Notes: generated by a model from the sequence alone, not told the origin. A stretch of DNA of 64,000 nucleotides from Hordeum vulgare subsp. vulgare (GCF_904849725.1 NC_058519.1:577571169-577635168); one strand, 5' to 3'. Numbered from the stretch's first letter, positions 10,649-22,035 are shown. Made by a program: numbers and translations.

Positions 10649-11110
10649 TTGTTGGAAGTGATACATTTTGATGTATGCAGTCCAGTGAGTGCTGAGGCAC
10701 GCAGTGGATATCATTATGTTCTTACTTCACTGACGACTTGAGTAGATACAGGAGTATTTACTTAATGAATCACAAGTCTGAAATATTGAAAAGTTCAATT
10801 CTGTTTCAGAGTGAAGTTCGTCGTAACAAGAGGATGAACTGTCTACGATATGATCATAGAAATGAATATCTGAGTTACGAGTTTTTGGTACACAGTTAAG
10901 ACAATGTGGAAATTGTATCACAGTTCATGCCACCTGGAACATCATGGTGTGATGATGTGTCTGAACATCATACCACGCACTATTTAGTATGGTGCATGAT
11001 GTGATGTATCTTATCGAATTACCACTATCGTTTATGGCTTATGCATTAGAAACAACCACATTCACTTTAAATAGGGCACCGCGTATTTCCGTTGAGATGA
11101 CACAGTATAG
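10649..11110 (+). pseudogene. pol: Integrase core remnant (pol)
   Basis: Pieces of the DDE integrase core can be followed across frames. The first Asp lies in EVIHFDVC (codon 10670-10672), followed by SGYHYVLT. After a 1-nt loss near 10728 the reading continues as TDDLSRY and NHKSE. A second catalytic Asp is in RYDHRNEYLSYEF, and the third acidic residue is probably the E of VSEHHT near 10960. Several stops interrupt the core, so the enzyme is dead although the catalytic residues are still recognisable. Confidence 0.8.
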
Positions 11111-11559
11111 ACTGAGGTTTAGAGAAATCTAAACTGTCGTTTCTTGAAAGTTTGGGGCTTCGAAACTTATGTGAAAAAGGTTTTAGTCTGATAAGCTCGA
11201 ACCCAAAGCGGATAAATGCATCTTCATAGGATATCCAAAACAGTTGGGTACATCTCCTATCTCAGATCCGAAAGCAAAGTGTTTGTTTCTAGAAAAGGAT
11301 CCTTTCTCGAGAAAAGGTTTATCTCGAAAGAATTGAGTGGGAGGGTAGTAGAACTTGATGAGATTATTGAACCATCACTTCAACCAGTGTGTAGCAGGGC
11401 GTAGGAAGTTGTTCCTGTGGCGCCTACACCAATTGAAGTGGAAGCTGATGATGGTGATCATTGAGCTTCGAATCAAGTTACTACAAACCTCGTAGGTCGA
11501 CAAGGTCGCGTACTGCTGCAGAGTAGTACGGTATCCCTGTCTTGGAGGTCATGTTGTTG

Positions 11560-12300
11560 AGCAACAGTGAACCTACGAGTTATGGAGAAAGCGATGGTGG
11601 GCCCAGATTCCGACAAATGGCTGGAAGCCATGAAATCCGAGAGAGGATCCATGTGTGAAACCAAAGTGTAGACTTTGGTAGAACTACTTGATGGTCATGG
11701 GACTATTGGGTAAAATGGATCTTTAAAAGAAGACAGACGATGATGGTGATAAGTCACTATTAAGAAAAGCTCGACTTGTCGCAAAGATGTTTTCGACAAG
11801 ATCAAACAGTTGACTATGATGAGACTTTCTCACTCGTAGCGATGCTAAAGGTCTGTTAGAATTATGTTAGTTGTTGATGCATTATTTATGAAATATTGCA
11901 CGTAGGATGTCAAAACATTGTTTTCTCGACGGTTTCCTTGAGCAAACATTGTATGTGATACAACGAGAAGGTTTTGTCGATCCTAAAGATACTAGCAAGT
12001 ATGCAAGCTCCAGTGATCCTTCAATGGACTGGTGCAAGCATCTCGGAGTTGGAATATACACTTTGATGAGATGATCAAAGATTTTGGGTGTGTACAAGGT
12101 TTATGAGAAACTTGTATTTCCAAAGAAGTGAGTAGGAGCACTATAGAATTTCTGATAGGTATATGTGGTTGACATATTGTGGATCAGAAGTAACATAGAA
12201 TTTCTGTAAAGCATACAAGATTGTTTGAAAGAAGTTTTCAAAGGAGTACCTGGATTACGCTACTTGAACATTGAGCATCAAAGATCTATGGAGATAGATC
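11560..12300 (+). pseudogene. pol: Reverse transcriptase remnant (pol)
   Basis: Copia RT landmarks appear in order: WLEAMKSE near 11618, KARLVAK-like and YDETFS-like pieces at about 11765-11835, and FLDGFLEQTLYV followed by EGFVDPKDTSKY near 11920-12000. The catalytic YVDD box is read at 12162-12173 as Y-V-V-D, with the first Asp codon changed (GTT instead of GAT). Many stops and frameshifts lie between. Both the frame damage and the active-site change predict no activity. Confidence 0.8.
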
Positions 12301-12900
12301 GAAAACGCTTAATAGAAGTTTCAACAAGATGCATGCCTTGACAAGTTTTTGAAAGAGTTCAAAATAGATCAGCAAAGAAGGAGTTCTTGGTTGCGTTGTG
12401 AGGTGTGAATTTGAGTAAGACTCAAAACCCGACCACGGCAGAATAAAGAGAATAGACGAAGGTCGTCTTCTATGCCTTAGCCGTAGAATCTAAAGTATGC
12501 CATGCTGTGTACCGCACCTAATGTGTGCCTTGACTCAAAGTCTGTTGAGGGTACAAAGAGTGATCCATGATTGAATCACTAGCAGCGGTCAAAATTTATC
12601 CTTAGTAACTAATGGACTAAGGAATTTTTCTTGATTATGGAGGTGGTTGAAGAGTTCGTCGTAAAGGGTTACGTCGATGTAAGCTTTGACACTAATCCGA
12701 ATAACTATGAGTAGTGAAACGGATTCGTATAGTAGAGTAGATATTTGGAGCATTTCCGAATAGCATGTAGTAGCAGCATCTCTAAGATGAAATAAAGATT
12801 TGTAAAGAACGCACGGATCTGAAAGTTTCAGAACCGTTGACTAAAACCTCTCTCACGAGCAAGACGTGATCAGACCCCATAACTATATGGGTGTTGGATT
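12300..12900 (+). pseudogene. pol: RNase H remnant and pol C-terminus
   Basis: At about 12667 the frame reads GYVDVSFDTNP, resembling the GYxDASF start of the Copia RNase H domain, and at about 12836 an EPLTK-like piece matches the conserved C-terminal ADPLTK motif. Stops follow each piece. Upstream, 12300-12640 holds little that I can align to a domain. Confidence 0.65.
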
Positions 12901-12945
12901 CGTTGGAATCACATGGTGATGTGAACTAGATTATTGACTCTAGTG

Positions 12946-12957
12946 CAAGTGGGAGAC
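12946..12957 (+). other. Polypurine tract
   Basis: CAAGTGGGAGAC directly precedes the TG of the 3' LTR, the expected site of plus-strand priming. The GTGGGAGA form is typical of the BARE/Angela group. Confidence 0.85.
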
Positions 12958-14769
12958 TGTTGGAAATATGCCCTAGAGGCAATAATAAATTAGTTATTAT
13001 TATATTTCTTAGTTCATGATAATCGTTTATTATCCATGCTATAATTGTATTGATTGGAAACACAATACTTGTGTGGATACATAGACAAAACACTGTCCCT
13101 AGTAAGCCTCTAGTTGACTAGCTCGTTGATCAAAGATGGTCAAGGTTTCCTGGCCATAGGCAAGTGTTGTCACTTGATAACGGGATCACATCATTAGGAG
13201 AATCATGTGATGGACTAGACCCAAACTAATAGACGTAGCATGTTGATCGTGTCATTTTGTTGCTACTGTTTTCTGCGTGTCAAGTATTTATTCCTATGAC
13301 CATGAGATCATATAACTTACGGACACCGGAGGAATGCTTTGTGTGTATCAAACGTCGCAACGTAACTGGGTGACTATAAAGATGCTCTACAGGTATCTCC
13401 GAAGGTGTTCGTTGAGTTAGTATAGATCGAGACTGGGATTTGTCACTCCGTGTGACGGAGAGGTATCTCGGGGCCCACTCGGTGATACAACATCACACAC
13501 AAGCCTTGCAAGCAATGTAACTTAATGTAAGTTGCGGGATCTTGTATTACGGAACGAGTAAAGAGACTTACCGGTAAACGAGATTGAAATAGGTATGCGG
13601 ATACTAACGATCGAATCTCGGGCAAGTAACATACCGAAGGACAAAGGGAATGACATACGGGATTATATGAATCCTTGGCACTGAGGTTCAAACGATAAGA
13701 TCTTCGTAGAATATGTAGGATCCAATATGGGCATCCAGGTCCCTCTATTGGATATTGACCGAGGAGTCTCTCGGGTCATGTCTACATAGTTCTCGAACCC
13801 GCAGGGTCTGCACACTTAAGGTTCGACGTTGTTTTATGCGTATTTGAGTTATATGGTTGGTTACCGAATGTTGTTCGGAGTCCCGGATGAGATCACGGAC
13901 GTCACGAGGGTTTCCAGAATGGTCTGGAAACAAAGATTGATATATAGGATGACCTCATTTGGTTACCGGAAGGATTTCGTGCATTACCGGAAAAGTTTCG
14001 GGCTCATCGGTAGTGTACCGGGAGTGCCGGGAGGGGTGCCGGGGACCATCGGGAGGGGTGTCACGCCCCAAGGGGTCTCATGGGCTATGGGAAGAGATAA
14101 ACCAGCCCCTAGTGGGTTGGAATAAGTTCCCACTAAGGCCCATAAGGTTTGAGAAGGAAAAAAACACAAGGTGGAAAGAGTTTCCAAGTGGGAAGGTGGA
14201 ATCCTACTCCAAGTAGGATTGGAGTAGAACTCCTCCACCTCCAATTTCGGCCAAACCTTTAGGTTTTGAGGCTGCCTCCTCCCCTCCCTCCCACCTATAT
14301 ATACGGAGGTTTTAGGGCTGATTTGAGACGACTTTTCTCACGGCTGCCCGACCACATACCTCCATAGTTTTTCCTCTAGATCGCGTTTCTGCGGAGCTCG
14401 GGCGGAGCCCTGCTGAGACAAGATCATCACCAACCTCCGGAGCGCCGTCACGCTGCCGGAGAACTCTTCTACCTCTCCGTCTCTCTTGCTGGATCAAGAA
14501 GGCCGAGATCATCGTCGAGCTGTACGTGTGCTGAACGCGGAGGTGCCGTCCGTTCGGTACTAGATCGTGCGACTGATCGCGGGATTGTTCGCGGGGCGGA
14601 TCGAGGGACGTGAGGACGTTCCACTACATCAACCGCGATCTCTAACGCTTCTGCTGTACGATCTACAAGGGTACGTAGATCACTCATCCCCTCTCGTAGA
14701 TGGACATCACCATGATAGGTCTTCGTGCGCGTAGGAAAATTTTTGTTTCCCATGCGACGTTCCCCAACA
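12958..14769 (+). repeat. 3' LTR
   Basis: Direct repeat of the 5' LTR, 1812 bp, starting immediately after the purine-rich tract and ending in CCCCAACA just before the TGACG target duplication. It carries the same promoter-like TATA motif and the same GC-rich 3' part as the 5' LTR. Confidence 0.95.
14296..14303 (+). promoter_or_regulatory. Putative TATA box of 3' LTR
   Basis: Same TATATATA motif as in the 5' LTR. If active here it would drive read-out into the downstream 5S spacer in the sense direction of the 5S genes. Confidence 0.5.
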
Positions 14770-14774
14770 TGACG
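14770..14774 (+). repeat. Target site duplication, right copy (TGACG)
   Basis: Second TGACG, followed by CGGGAGCGTGATC, which is the normal continuation of the 5S spacer. No flanking bases were lost on insertion. Confidence 0.95.
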
Positions 14775-14858
14775 CGGGAGCGTGATCTATATGACCTCAT
14801 TTTCTTATTTTTGACGATTACTGTGTGACTTTTCCCACCGCGCTAGACACCCAACGAC

Positions 14859-14948
<90 letters not shown>
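14859..14948 (+). repeat. (TAG)30 microsatellite
   Basis: Pure run in the spacer that was split by the retrotransposon, downstream of the insertion. Confidence 0.95.
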
Positions 14949-14949
<1 letters not shown>

Positions 14950-14987
14950 TGGGGCAAGCATAAGGAACAAATAGATAGTTGCATGTC

Positions 14988-15107
14988 GGATGCGATCATA
15001 CCAGCACTAAAGCACCGGATCCCATCAAAACTTTGAAGTTAAGCGTGCTTGGGCGAGAGTAGTACTAGGATGGGTGACCTCTTGGGAAGTCCTCGTGTTG
15101 CATTCCC
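14988..15107 (+). rRNA. 5S rRNA: 5S rRNA, copy 21
   Basis: First gene after the retrotransposon. Variants G41A, C46T, C47T and C95T. Confidence 0.94.
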
Positions 15108-15279
15108 CTTTTTAAATATATTTTTGCGCCACGTGACAAGGATGACGCGGGAGCGTGATCTATATGACCTCATTTTCTTATTTTTGACGATTACTGTGTG
15201 ACTTTTCCCACCGCGCTTGACACCCAACGACTAGTAGTAGTAGTGGCAAGCATAAGGAACAAATAGATAGTTGCATGTC

Positions 15280-15399
15280 GGATGCGATCATACCAGCACT
15301 AAAGCACCGGATCCCATCAGAACTCCAAAGTTAAGCGTGCTTGGGCGAGAGTAGTACTAGGATGGGTGACCTCCTGGGAAGTCCTCGTGTTGCATTCCC
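15280..15399 (+). rRNA. 5S rRNA: 5S rRNA, copy 22
   Basis: Variant G48A. Confidence 0.96.
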
Positions 15400-15580
15400 C
15401 TTTTTAAATATATTTTTGCGCCACGTGACAAGGATGACGCGGGAGCGTGATCTATATGACCTCATTTTCTTATTTTTGACGATTACTGTGTGACTTTTCC
15501 CACCGCGCTTGACACCCAACGACTAGTAGTAGTAGTAGTTGTAGGGGCAAGCATAAGGAACAAATAGATAGTTCCATGTC

Positions 15581-15700
15581 GGATGCGATCATACCAGCAC
15601 TGAAGCACCGGATCCCATCAAAACTCCGAAGTTAAGCGTGCTTGGGCGAGAGTAGTACTAGGATGGGTGACCTCCTGGGAAGTCCTCGTGTTGCATTCCC
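15581..15700 (+). rRNA. 5S rRNA: 5S rRNA, copy 23
   Basis: Variants A22G and G41A. Confidence 0.95.
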
Positions 15701-15824
15701 CTTTTTAAATATATTTTTGCGCCACGTGACAAGGATGACGCGGGAGCGTGATCTATATGACCTCATTTTCTTATTTTTGACGATTACTGTGTGACTTTTC
15801 CCACCGCGCTTGACACCCAACGAC

Positions 15825-15893
<69 letters not shown>
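15825..15893 (+). repeat. (TAG)23 microsatellite
   Basis: Expanded pure TAG run between copies 23 and 24. Confidence 0.95.
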
Positions 15894-15894
<1 letters not shown>

Positions 15895-15932
15895 TGGGGC
15901 AAGCATAAGGAACAAATAGATAGTTGCATGTC

Positions 15933-16052
15933 GGATGCGATCATAACAGCACTAAAGCACCGGATCCCATCAGAACTCCGAAGTTAAGTGTGCTTGGGCG
16001 AGAGTAGTACTAGGATGGGTGACCTCCTGGGAAGTCCTCGTGTTGCATTCCC
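15933..16052 (+). rRNA. 5S rRNA: 5S rRNA, copy 24
   Basis: Variants C14A and C57T (box A). Confidence 0.95.
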
Positions 16053-16236
16053 CTTTTTAAATATATTTTTGCGCCACGTGACAAGGATGACGCGGGAGCG
16101 TGATCTATATGACCTCATTTTCTTATTTTTGACGATTACTGTGTGACTTTTCCCACCGCGCTTGACACCCAACAATTAGTAGTAGTAGTAGTAGTAGTAG
16201 GGGCAAGCATAAGGAACAAATAGATAGTTGCATGTC

Positions 16237-16356
16237 GGATGCGATCATACCAGCACTAAAGCACCGGATCCCATCAGAACTTCGAAGTTAAGCGTGCTTG
16301 GGCGAGAGTAGTACTAGGATGGGTGACCTCCTGGGAAGTCCTTGTGTTGCATTCCC
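16237..16356 (+). rRNA. 5S rRNA: 5S rRNA, copy 25
   Basis: Variants C46T and C107T. Confidence 0.95.
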
Positions 16357-16480
16357 CTTTTTAAATATATTTTTGCGCCACGTGACAAGGATGGCGCGGG
16401 ACCGTGATCTATATGACCTCATTTTCTTATTTTTGACGATTACTGTGTGACTTTTCCCACCGCGCTTGACACCCAACGAC

Positions 16481-16516
<36 letters not shown>

Positions 16517-16552
16517 GGGCAAGCATAAGGAACAAATAGATAGTTGCATGTC

Positions 16553-16672
16553 GGATGCGATCATACCAGCACTAAAGCACTGGATCCCATCAGAACTCCG
16601 AAGTTAAGCGTGCTTGGGTGAGAGTAGTACTAGGATGGGTGACCTCCTGGGAAGTCCTTGTGTTGCATTCCC
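16553..16672 (+). rRNA. 5S rRNA: 5S rRNA, copy 26
   Basis: Variants C29T, C67T (IE) and C107T, all at CG sites. Confidence 0.94.
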
Positions 16673-16796
16673 CTTTTTAAATATATTTTTGCGCCACGTG
16701 ACAAGGATGACGCGGGAGCGTGATCTATATGACCTCATTTTCTTATTTTTGACGATTACTGTGTGACTTTTCCCACCGCGCTTGACACCCAACGAC

Positions 16797-16835
<39 letters not shown>

Positions 16836-16871
16836 GGGCAAGCATAAGGAACAAATAGATAGTTGCATGTC

Positions 16872-16991
16872 GGATGCGATCATACCAGCACTAAAGCACT
16901 GGATCCCATTAGAACTCCGAAGTTAAGCGTGCTTGGGTGAGAGTAGTACTAGGATGGGTGACCTCCTGGGAAGTCCTTGTGTTGCATTCCC
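16872..16991 (+). rRNA. 5S rRNA: 5S rRNA, copy 27
   Basis: Variants C29T, C39T, C67T (IE) and C107T; sister of copy 26. Confidence 0.94.
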
Positions 16992-17172
16992 CTTTTTAAA
17001 TATATTTTTGCGCCACGTGACAAGGATGACGCGGGAGCGTGTTCTATATGACCTCATTTTCTTATTTTTGACGATTACTGTGTGACTTTTCCCACCGCGC
17101 TTGACACCCAACGACTAGTAGTAGTAGTAGTAGTAGGGGCAAGCATAAGGAACAAATAGATAGTTGCATGTC

Positions 17173-17292
17173 GTATGCGATCATACCAGCACTAAAGCAC
17201 CGGATCCCATCAGAACTCCGAAGTTAAGCGTGCTTTGGCGAGAGTAGTACTAGGATGGGTGACCTCCTGGGAAGTCCTCGTGTTGCATTCCC
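17173..17292 (+). rRNA. 5S rRNA: 5S rRNA, copy 28
   Basis: Variants G2T and G64T (box A). Confidence 0.94.
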
Positions 17293-17416
17293 CTTTTTAA
17301 ATATATTTTTGCGCCACGTGACAAGGATGACGCGGGACCGTGATCTATATGACCTCATTTTCTTATTTTTGACGATTACAGTGTGACTTTTCCCACCGCG
17401 CTTGACACCCAACGAC

Positions 17417-17466
<50 letters not shown>

Positions 17467-17518
17467 CTCGTAGTACTAGTAGGGGCAAGCATAAGGAACA
17501 AATAGATTGTTGCATGTC

Positions 17519-17638
17519 GGATGCGATCATACCAGCACTAAAGCACCGGATCCCATCAGAACTCCGAAGTTAAGCGTGCTTGGGCGAGAGTAGTACTAGG
17601 ATGGGTGACCTCCTCGGAAGTCCTCGTGTTGCATTCCC
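17519..17638 (+). rRNA. 5S rRNA: 5S rRNA, copy 29
   Basis: Variant G97C. Confidence 0.95.
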
Positions 17639-17816
17639 CTTTTTAAATATATTTTTGCGCCACGTGACAAGGATGACGCGGGAGCGTGATCTATATGACC
17701 TCATTTTCTTATTTTTGATGATTACTGTGTGACTTTTCCCACCGCGCTTGACACCCAACGACTAGTAGTAGTAGTAGTAGGGGCAAGCATAAGGAACAAA
17801 TAGATAGTTGCATGTC

Positions 17817-17936
17817 GGATGCGATCATACCAGCACTAAAGCACCGGATCCCATCAGAACTCTGAAGTTAAGCGTGCTTGGGCGAGAGTAGTACTAGGAT
17901 GGGTGACCTCCTGGGAAGTCCTCGTGTTGCATTCCC
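17817..17936 (+). rRNA. 5S rRNA: 5S rRNA, copy 30
   Basis: Variant C47T. Confidence 0.96.
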
Positions 17937-18117
17937 CTTTTTAAATATATTTTTGCGCCACGTGACAAGGATGACGCGGGACCGTGATCTATATGACCTC
18001 ATTTTCTTATTTTTGACGATTACTGTGTGACTTTTCCCACCGCGCTTGACACCCAACGACTAGTAGTAGTAGTAGTAGTAGGGGCAAGCATAAGGAACAA
18101 ATAGATAGTTGCATGTC

Positions 18118-18237
18118 GGATGCGATCATACCAGCACTAAAGCACCGGATCCCATCAGAACTCCGAAGTTAAGCGTGCTTGGGCGAGAGTAGTACTAGGA
18201 TGGGTGACCTCCTGGGAAGTCCTCGTGGTGCATTCCC
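18118..18237 (+). rRNA. 5S rRNA: 5S rRNA, copy 31
   Basis: Variant T111G. Confidence 0.95.
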
Positions 18238-18361
18238 CTTTTTAAATATATTTTTGCGCCACGTGACAAGGATGACGCGGGACCGTGATCTATATGACCT
18301 CATTTTCTTATTTTTGACGATTACTGTGTGACTTTTCCCACCGCGCTTGACACCCAACGAC

Positions 18362-18397
<36 letters not shown>

Positions 18398-18433
18398 GGG
18401 CAAGCATAAGGAACAAATAGATAGTTGCATGTC

Positions 18434-18553
18434 GGATGCGATCATACCAGCACTAAAGCACCGGATCCCATCAGAACTCCGAAGTTAAGCGTGCTTGGGC
18501 GAGAGTAGTACTAGGATGGGTGACCTCCTGTGATGTCCTCGTGTTGCATTCCC
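18434..18553 (+). rRNA. 5S rRNA: 5S rRNA, copy 32
   Basis: Variants G98T and A101T; first T run shortened to T4. Confidence 0.94.
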
Positions 18554-18739
18554 CTTTTATATATATTTTTGCGCCACGTGACAAGGATGACGCGGGAGCG
18601 TGATCTATATGACCTCATTTTCTTATTTTTGACGATTACTGTGTGACTTTTCCCACCGCGCTTGACACCCAACGACTAGTAGTAGTAGTAGTAGTAGTAG
18701 TAGGGGCAAGCATAAGGAACAAATAGATAGTTGCATGTC

Positions 18740-18859
18740 GGATGCGATCATACCAGCACTAAAGCACCGGATCCCATCAGAACTCCGAAGTTAAGCGTGC
18801 TTGGGCGAGAGTAGTACTAGGATGGGTGACCTCCTGGGAAGTCCTCGTGTTGCATTCCC
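18740..18859 (+). rRNA. 5S rRNA: 5S rRNA, copy 33
   Basis: Consensus gene; spacer carries TTTTGGCGCC in place of TTTTTGCGCC. Confidence 0.97.
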
Positions 18860-19040
18860 CTTTTTAAATATATTTTGGCGCCACGTGACAAGGATGACGC
18901 GGGAGCGTGATCTATATGACCTCATTTTCTTATTTTTGACGATTACTGTGTGACTTTTCCCACCGCGCTTGACACCCAACGACTAGTAGTAGTAGTAGTA
19001 GTAGGGGCAAGCATAAGGAACAAATAGATAGTTGCATGTC

Positions 19041-19160
19041 GGATGCGATCAAAGCTGCACTAAAGCACCGGATCCCATCAGAACTCCGAAGTTAAGCGTG
19101 CTTGGGCGAGAGTAGTACTAGGATGGGTGACCTCCTGGGAAGTCCTCCTGGTGCATTCCC
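19041..19160 (+). rRNA. 5S rRNA: 5S rRNA, copy 34
   Basis: Variants T12A, C14G, A16T, G108C and T111G. The spacer after it has no TAG unit at all (CCCAAGGGCAAGC at about 19275). Confidence 0.93.
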
Positions 19161-19316
19161 CTTTTTAAATATATTTTTGCGCCACGTGACAAGGATGAGG
19201 CGGGACCGTGATCTATATGACCTCATTTTCTTATTTTTGACGATTACTGTGTGACTTTTCCCACCGCGCTTGACACCCAAGGGCAAGCATAAGGAACAAA
19301 TAGATAGTTGCATGTC

Positions 19317-19436
19317 GGATGCGATCATACCAGCACTAAAGCACCGGAACCCATCAGAACTCCGAAGTTAAGCGTGCTTGGGCGAGAGTAGTACTAGGAT
19401 GGGTGACCTCCTCGGAAGTCCTCGTGTTGCATTCCC
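19317..19436 (+). rRNA. 5S rRNA: 5S rRNA, copy 35
   Basis: Variants T33A and G97C. Confidence 0.95.
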
Positions 19437-19560
19437 CTTTTTAAATATATTTTTGCGCCACGTGACAAGGATGACGCGGGAGCGTGATCTATATGACCTC
19501 ATTTTCTTATTTTTGACGATTAGTGTGTGACTTTTCCCACCGCGCTTGACACCCAACGAC

Positions 19561-19593
<33 letters not shown>

Positions 19594-19628
19594 GGGCAAG
19601 CATAAGTACAAATAGATAGTTGCATGTC

Positions 19629-19748
19629 GGATGCGATCATACCAGCACTAAAGCACTGGATCCCATCAGAACTCCGAAGTTAAGCGTGCTTGGGCGAGAG
19701 TAGTACTAGGATGGGTGACCTCCTGTGATGTCTTCGTGTTGCATTCCC
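19629..19748 (+). rRNA. 5S rRNA: 5S rRNA, copy 36
   Basis: Variants C29T, G98T, A101T and C105T; related to copy 32. Confidence 0.94.
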
Positions 19749-19935
19749 CTTTTTAAATATATTTTTGCGCCACGTGACAAGGATGACGCGGGAGCGTGAT
19801 CTATATGACCTCATTTTCTTATTTTTGACGATTACTGTGTGACTTTTCCCACCGCGCTTGACACCCAACGACTAGTAGTAGTAGTAGTAGTAGTAGTAGG
19901 GGCAAGCATAAGGAACAAATAGATAGTTGCATGTC

Positions 19936-20055
19936 GGATGCGATCATACCAGCACTAAAGCACCGGATCCCATCAGAACTCCGAAGTTAAGCGTGCTTGG
20001 GCGAGAGTAGTACTAGGATGGGTGACCTCCTGGGAAGTCCTCGTGTTGCATTCCC
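19936..20055 (+). rRNA. 5S rRNA: 5S rRNA, copy 37
   Basis: Consensus gene; duplicate of copy 33, including the TTGGCG spacer. Confidence 0.97.
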
Positions 20056-20236
20056 CTTTTTAAATATATTTTGGCGCCACGTGACAAGGATGACGCGGGA
20101 GCGTGATCTATATGACCTCATTTTCTTATTTTTGACGATTACTGTGTGACTTTTCCCACCGCGCTTGACACCCAACGACTAGTAGTAGTAGTAGTAGTAG
20201 GGGCAAGCATAAGGAACAAATAGATAGTTGCATGTC

Positions 20237-20356
20237 GGATGCGATCAAAGCAGCACTAAAGCACCGGATCCCATCAGAACTCCGAAGTTAAGCGTGCTTG
20301 GGCGAGAGTAGTACTAGGATGGGTGACCTCCTGGGAAGTCCTCGTGGTGCATTCCC
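20237..20356 (+). rRNA. 5S rRNA: 5S rRNA, copy 38
   Basis: Variants T12A, C14G and T111G; duplicate of copy 34, also followed by a spacer without TAG. Confidence 0.94.
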
Positions 20357-20513
20357 CTTTTTAAATATATTTTTGCGCCACGTGACAAGGATGACGCGGG
20401 ACCGTGATCTATATGACCTCATTTTCTTATTTTTGACGATTACTGTGTGACTTTTCCCACCGCGCTTGACACCCAAGGGGCAAGCATAAGGAACAAATAG
20501 ATAGTTGCATGTC

Positions 20514-20633
20514 GGATGCGATCATACCAGCACTAAGGCACCGGATCCCATCAGAACTCCGAAGTTAAGCGTGCTTGGGCGAGAGTAGTACTAGGATGGG
20601 TGACCTCCTGGGAAGTCCTCGTGTTGCATTCCC
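20514..20633 (+). rRNA. 5S rRNA: 5S rRNA, copy 39
   Basis: Variant A24G. Confidence 0.96.
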
Positions 20634-20813
20634 CTTTTTAAATATATTTTTGCGCCACGTGACAAGGATGACGCGGGAGCGTGATCTATATGACCTCATT
20701 TTCTTATTTTTGACGATTACTGTGTGACTTTTCCCACCGCGCTTGACACCCAACGACTAGTAGTAGTAGTAGTAGTAGGGGCAAGCATAAGTACAAATAG
20801 ATAGTTGCATGTT

Positions 20814-20933
20814 GGATGCGATCATACCAGCACTAAAGCACTGGATCCCATCAGAACTCCGAAGTTAAGCGTGCTTGGGCGAGAGTAGTACTAGGATGGG
20901 TGACCTCCTGGGAAGTCCTTGTGTTGCATTCCC
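20814..20933 (+). rRNA. 5S rRNA: 5S rRNA, copy 40
   Basis: Variants C-1T, C29T and C107T. Confidence 0.94.
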
Positions 20934-21123
20934 CTTTTTAATTATATTTTTGCGCCACGTGACAAGGATGACGCGGGAGCGTGATCTATATGACCTCATT
21001 TTCTTATTTTTGACGATTACTGTGTGACTTTTCCCACCGCGCTTGACACCCAACGACTAGTAGTAGTAGTAGTAGTAGTAGGAGGAGGGGCAAGCATAAG
21101 GAACAAATAGATAGTTGCATGTC

Positions 21124-21242
21124 GAATGCGATCATACCAGCACTAAAGCACCGAATCCATCAGAACTCCGAAGTTAAGCGTGCTTGGGCGAGAGTAGTAC
21201 TAGGATGGGTGACCTCCTCGGAAGTCCTCGTGTTGCATTCCC
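21124..21242 (+). rRNA. 5S rRNA: 5S rRNA, copy 41 (119 bp)
   Basis: Variants G2A, G31A and G97C, with one C missing from GATCCCATC. First of the minus-C subfamily. Confidence 0.93.
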
Positions 21243-21429
21243 CTTTTTAAATATATTTTTGCGCCACGTGACAAGGATGACGCGGGAGCGTGATCTATAT
21301 GACCTCATTTTCTTATTTTTGACGATTACTGTGTGACTTTTCCCACCGCGCTTAACACCCAACGACTAGTAGTAGTAGTAGTAGGAGGAGGAGGGGCAAG
21401 CATAAGGAACAAATAGATAGTTGCATGTC

Positions 21430-21548
21430 GAATGCGATCATACTAGCACTAAAGCACCGGATCCATCAGAACTCCGAAGTTAAGCGTGCTTGGGCGAGAG
21501 TAGTACTAGGATGGGTGACCTCCTGGGAAGTCCTCGTGTTGCATTCCC
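21430..21548 (+). rRNA. 5S rRNA: 5S rRNA, copy 42 (119 bp)
   Basis: Minus-C subfamily, with G2A and C15T. Confidence 0.93.
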
Positions 21549-21738
21549 CTTTTTAAATATATTTTGGCGCCACGTGACAAGGATGACGCGGGAGCGTGAT
21601 CTATATGACCTCATTTTCTTATTTTTGACGATTACTGTGTGACTTTTCCCACCGCGCTTGACACCCAACGACTAGTAGTAGTAGTAGTAGTAGTAGTAGT
21701 AGGGGCAAGCATAAGGAACAAATAGATAGTTGCATGTC

Positions 21739-21857
21739 GAATGCGATCATACCAGCACTAAAGCACCGGATCCATCAGAACTCCGAAGTTAAGCGTGCTT
21801 GGGCGAGAGTAGTACTAGGATGGGTGACCTCCTGGGAAGTCCTCGTGTTGCATTCCC
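21739..21857 (+). rRNA. 5S rRNA: 5S rRNA, copy 43 (119 bp)
   Basis: Minus-C subfamily, with G2A. Confidence 0.93.
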
Positions 21858-22035
21858 CTTTTTAAATATATTTTGGCGCCACGTGACAAGGATGACGCGG
21901 GAGCGTGATCTATATGACCTCATTTTCTTATTTTTGACGATTACTGTGTGACTTTTCCCACCGCGCTTGACACCCAACGACTAGTAGTAGTAGTAGTAGG
22001 GGCAAGCATAAGGAACAAATAGATAGTTGCATGTC

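Larger units (their letters stand above)
6181..14769 (+). mobile_element. Copia LTR retrotransposon, BARE/WIS/Angela group, defective
   Basis: The element is 8589 bp, with LTRs of 1811 and 1812 bp that begin TGTTGGAAATATGCCC and end CCCCAACA, a 5-bp target duplication, a PBS-like site after the 5' LTR and a purine-rich tract before the 3' LTR. The LTR start is the familiar one of the Triticeae BARE1/WIS/Angela family, recognised from memory. Internal order is gag, protease, integrase, RT, RNase H, which defines Copia; all are broken by stops and frameshifts. The LTRs show 9 substitutions and one 1-bp indel by eye (about 0.5%), so the insertion is recent even though the interior is decayed. 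The element lies in the same orientation as the 5S genes. Confidence 0.95.

Noticed and set aside
6181..14769. Possible endogenous virus
   Set aside because: The order gag-protease-integrase-RT-RNase H, 5-bp TSD and LTR ends are of a Copia retrotransposon; no envelope or movement-protein region is seen.
19041..19160. tRNA or other Pol III gene in divergent units
   Set aside because: The divergent bases still align base for base with 5S; no cloverleaf was found.
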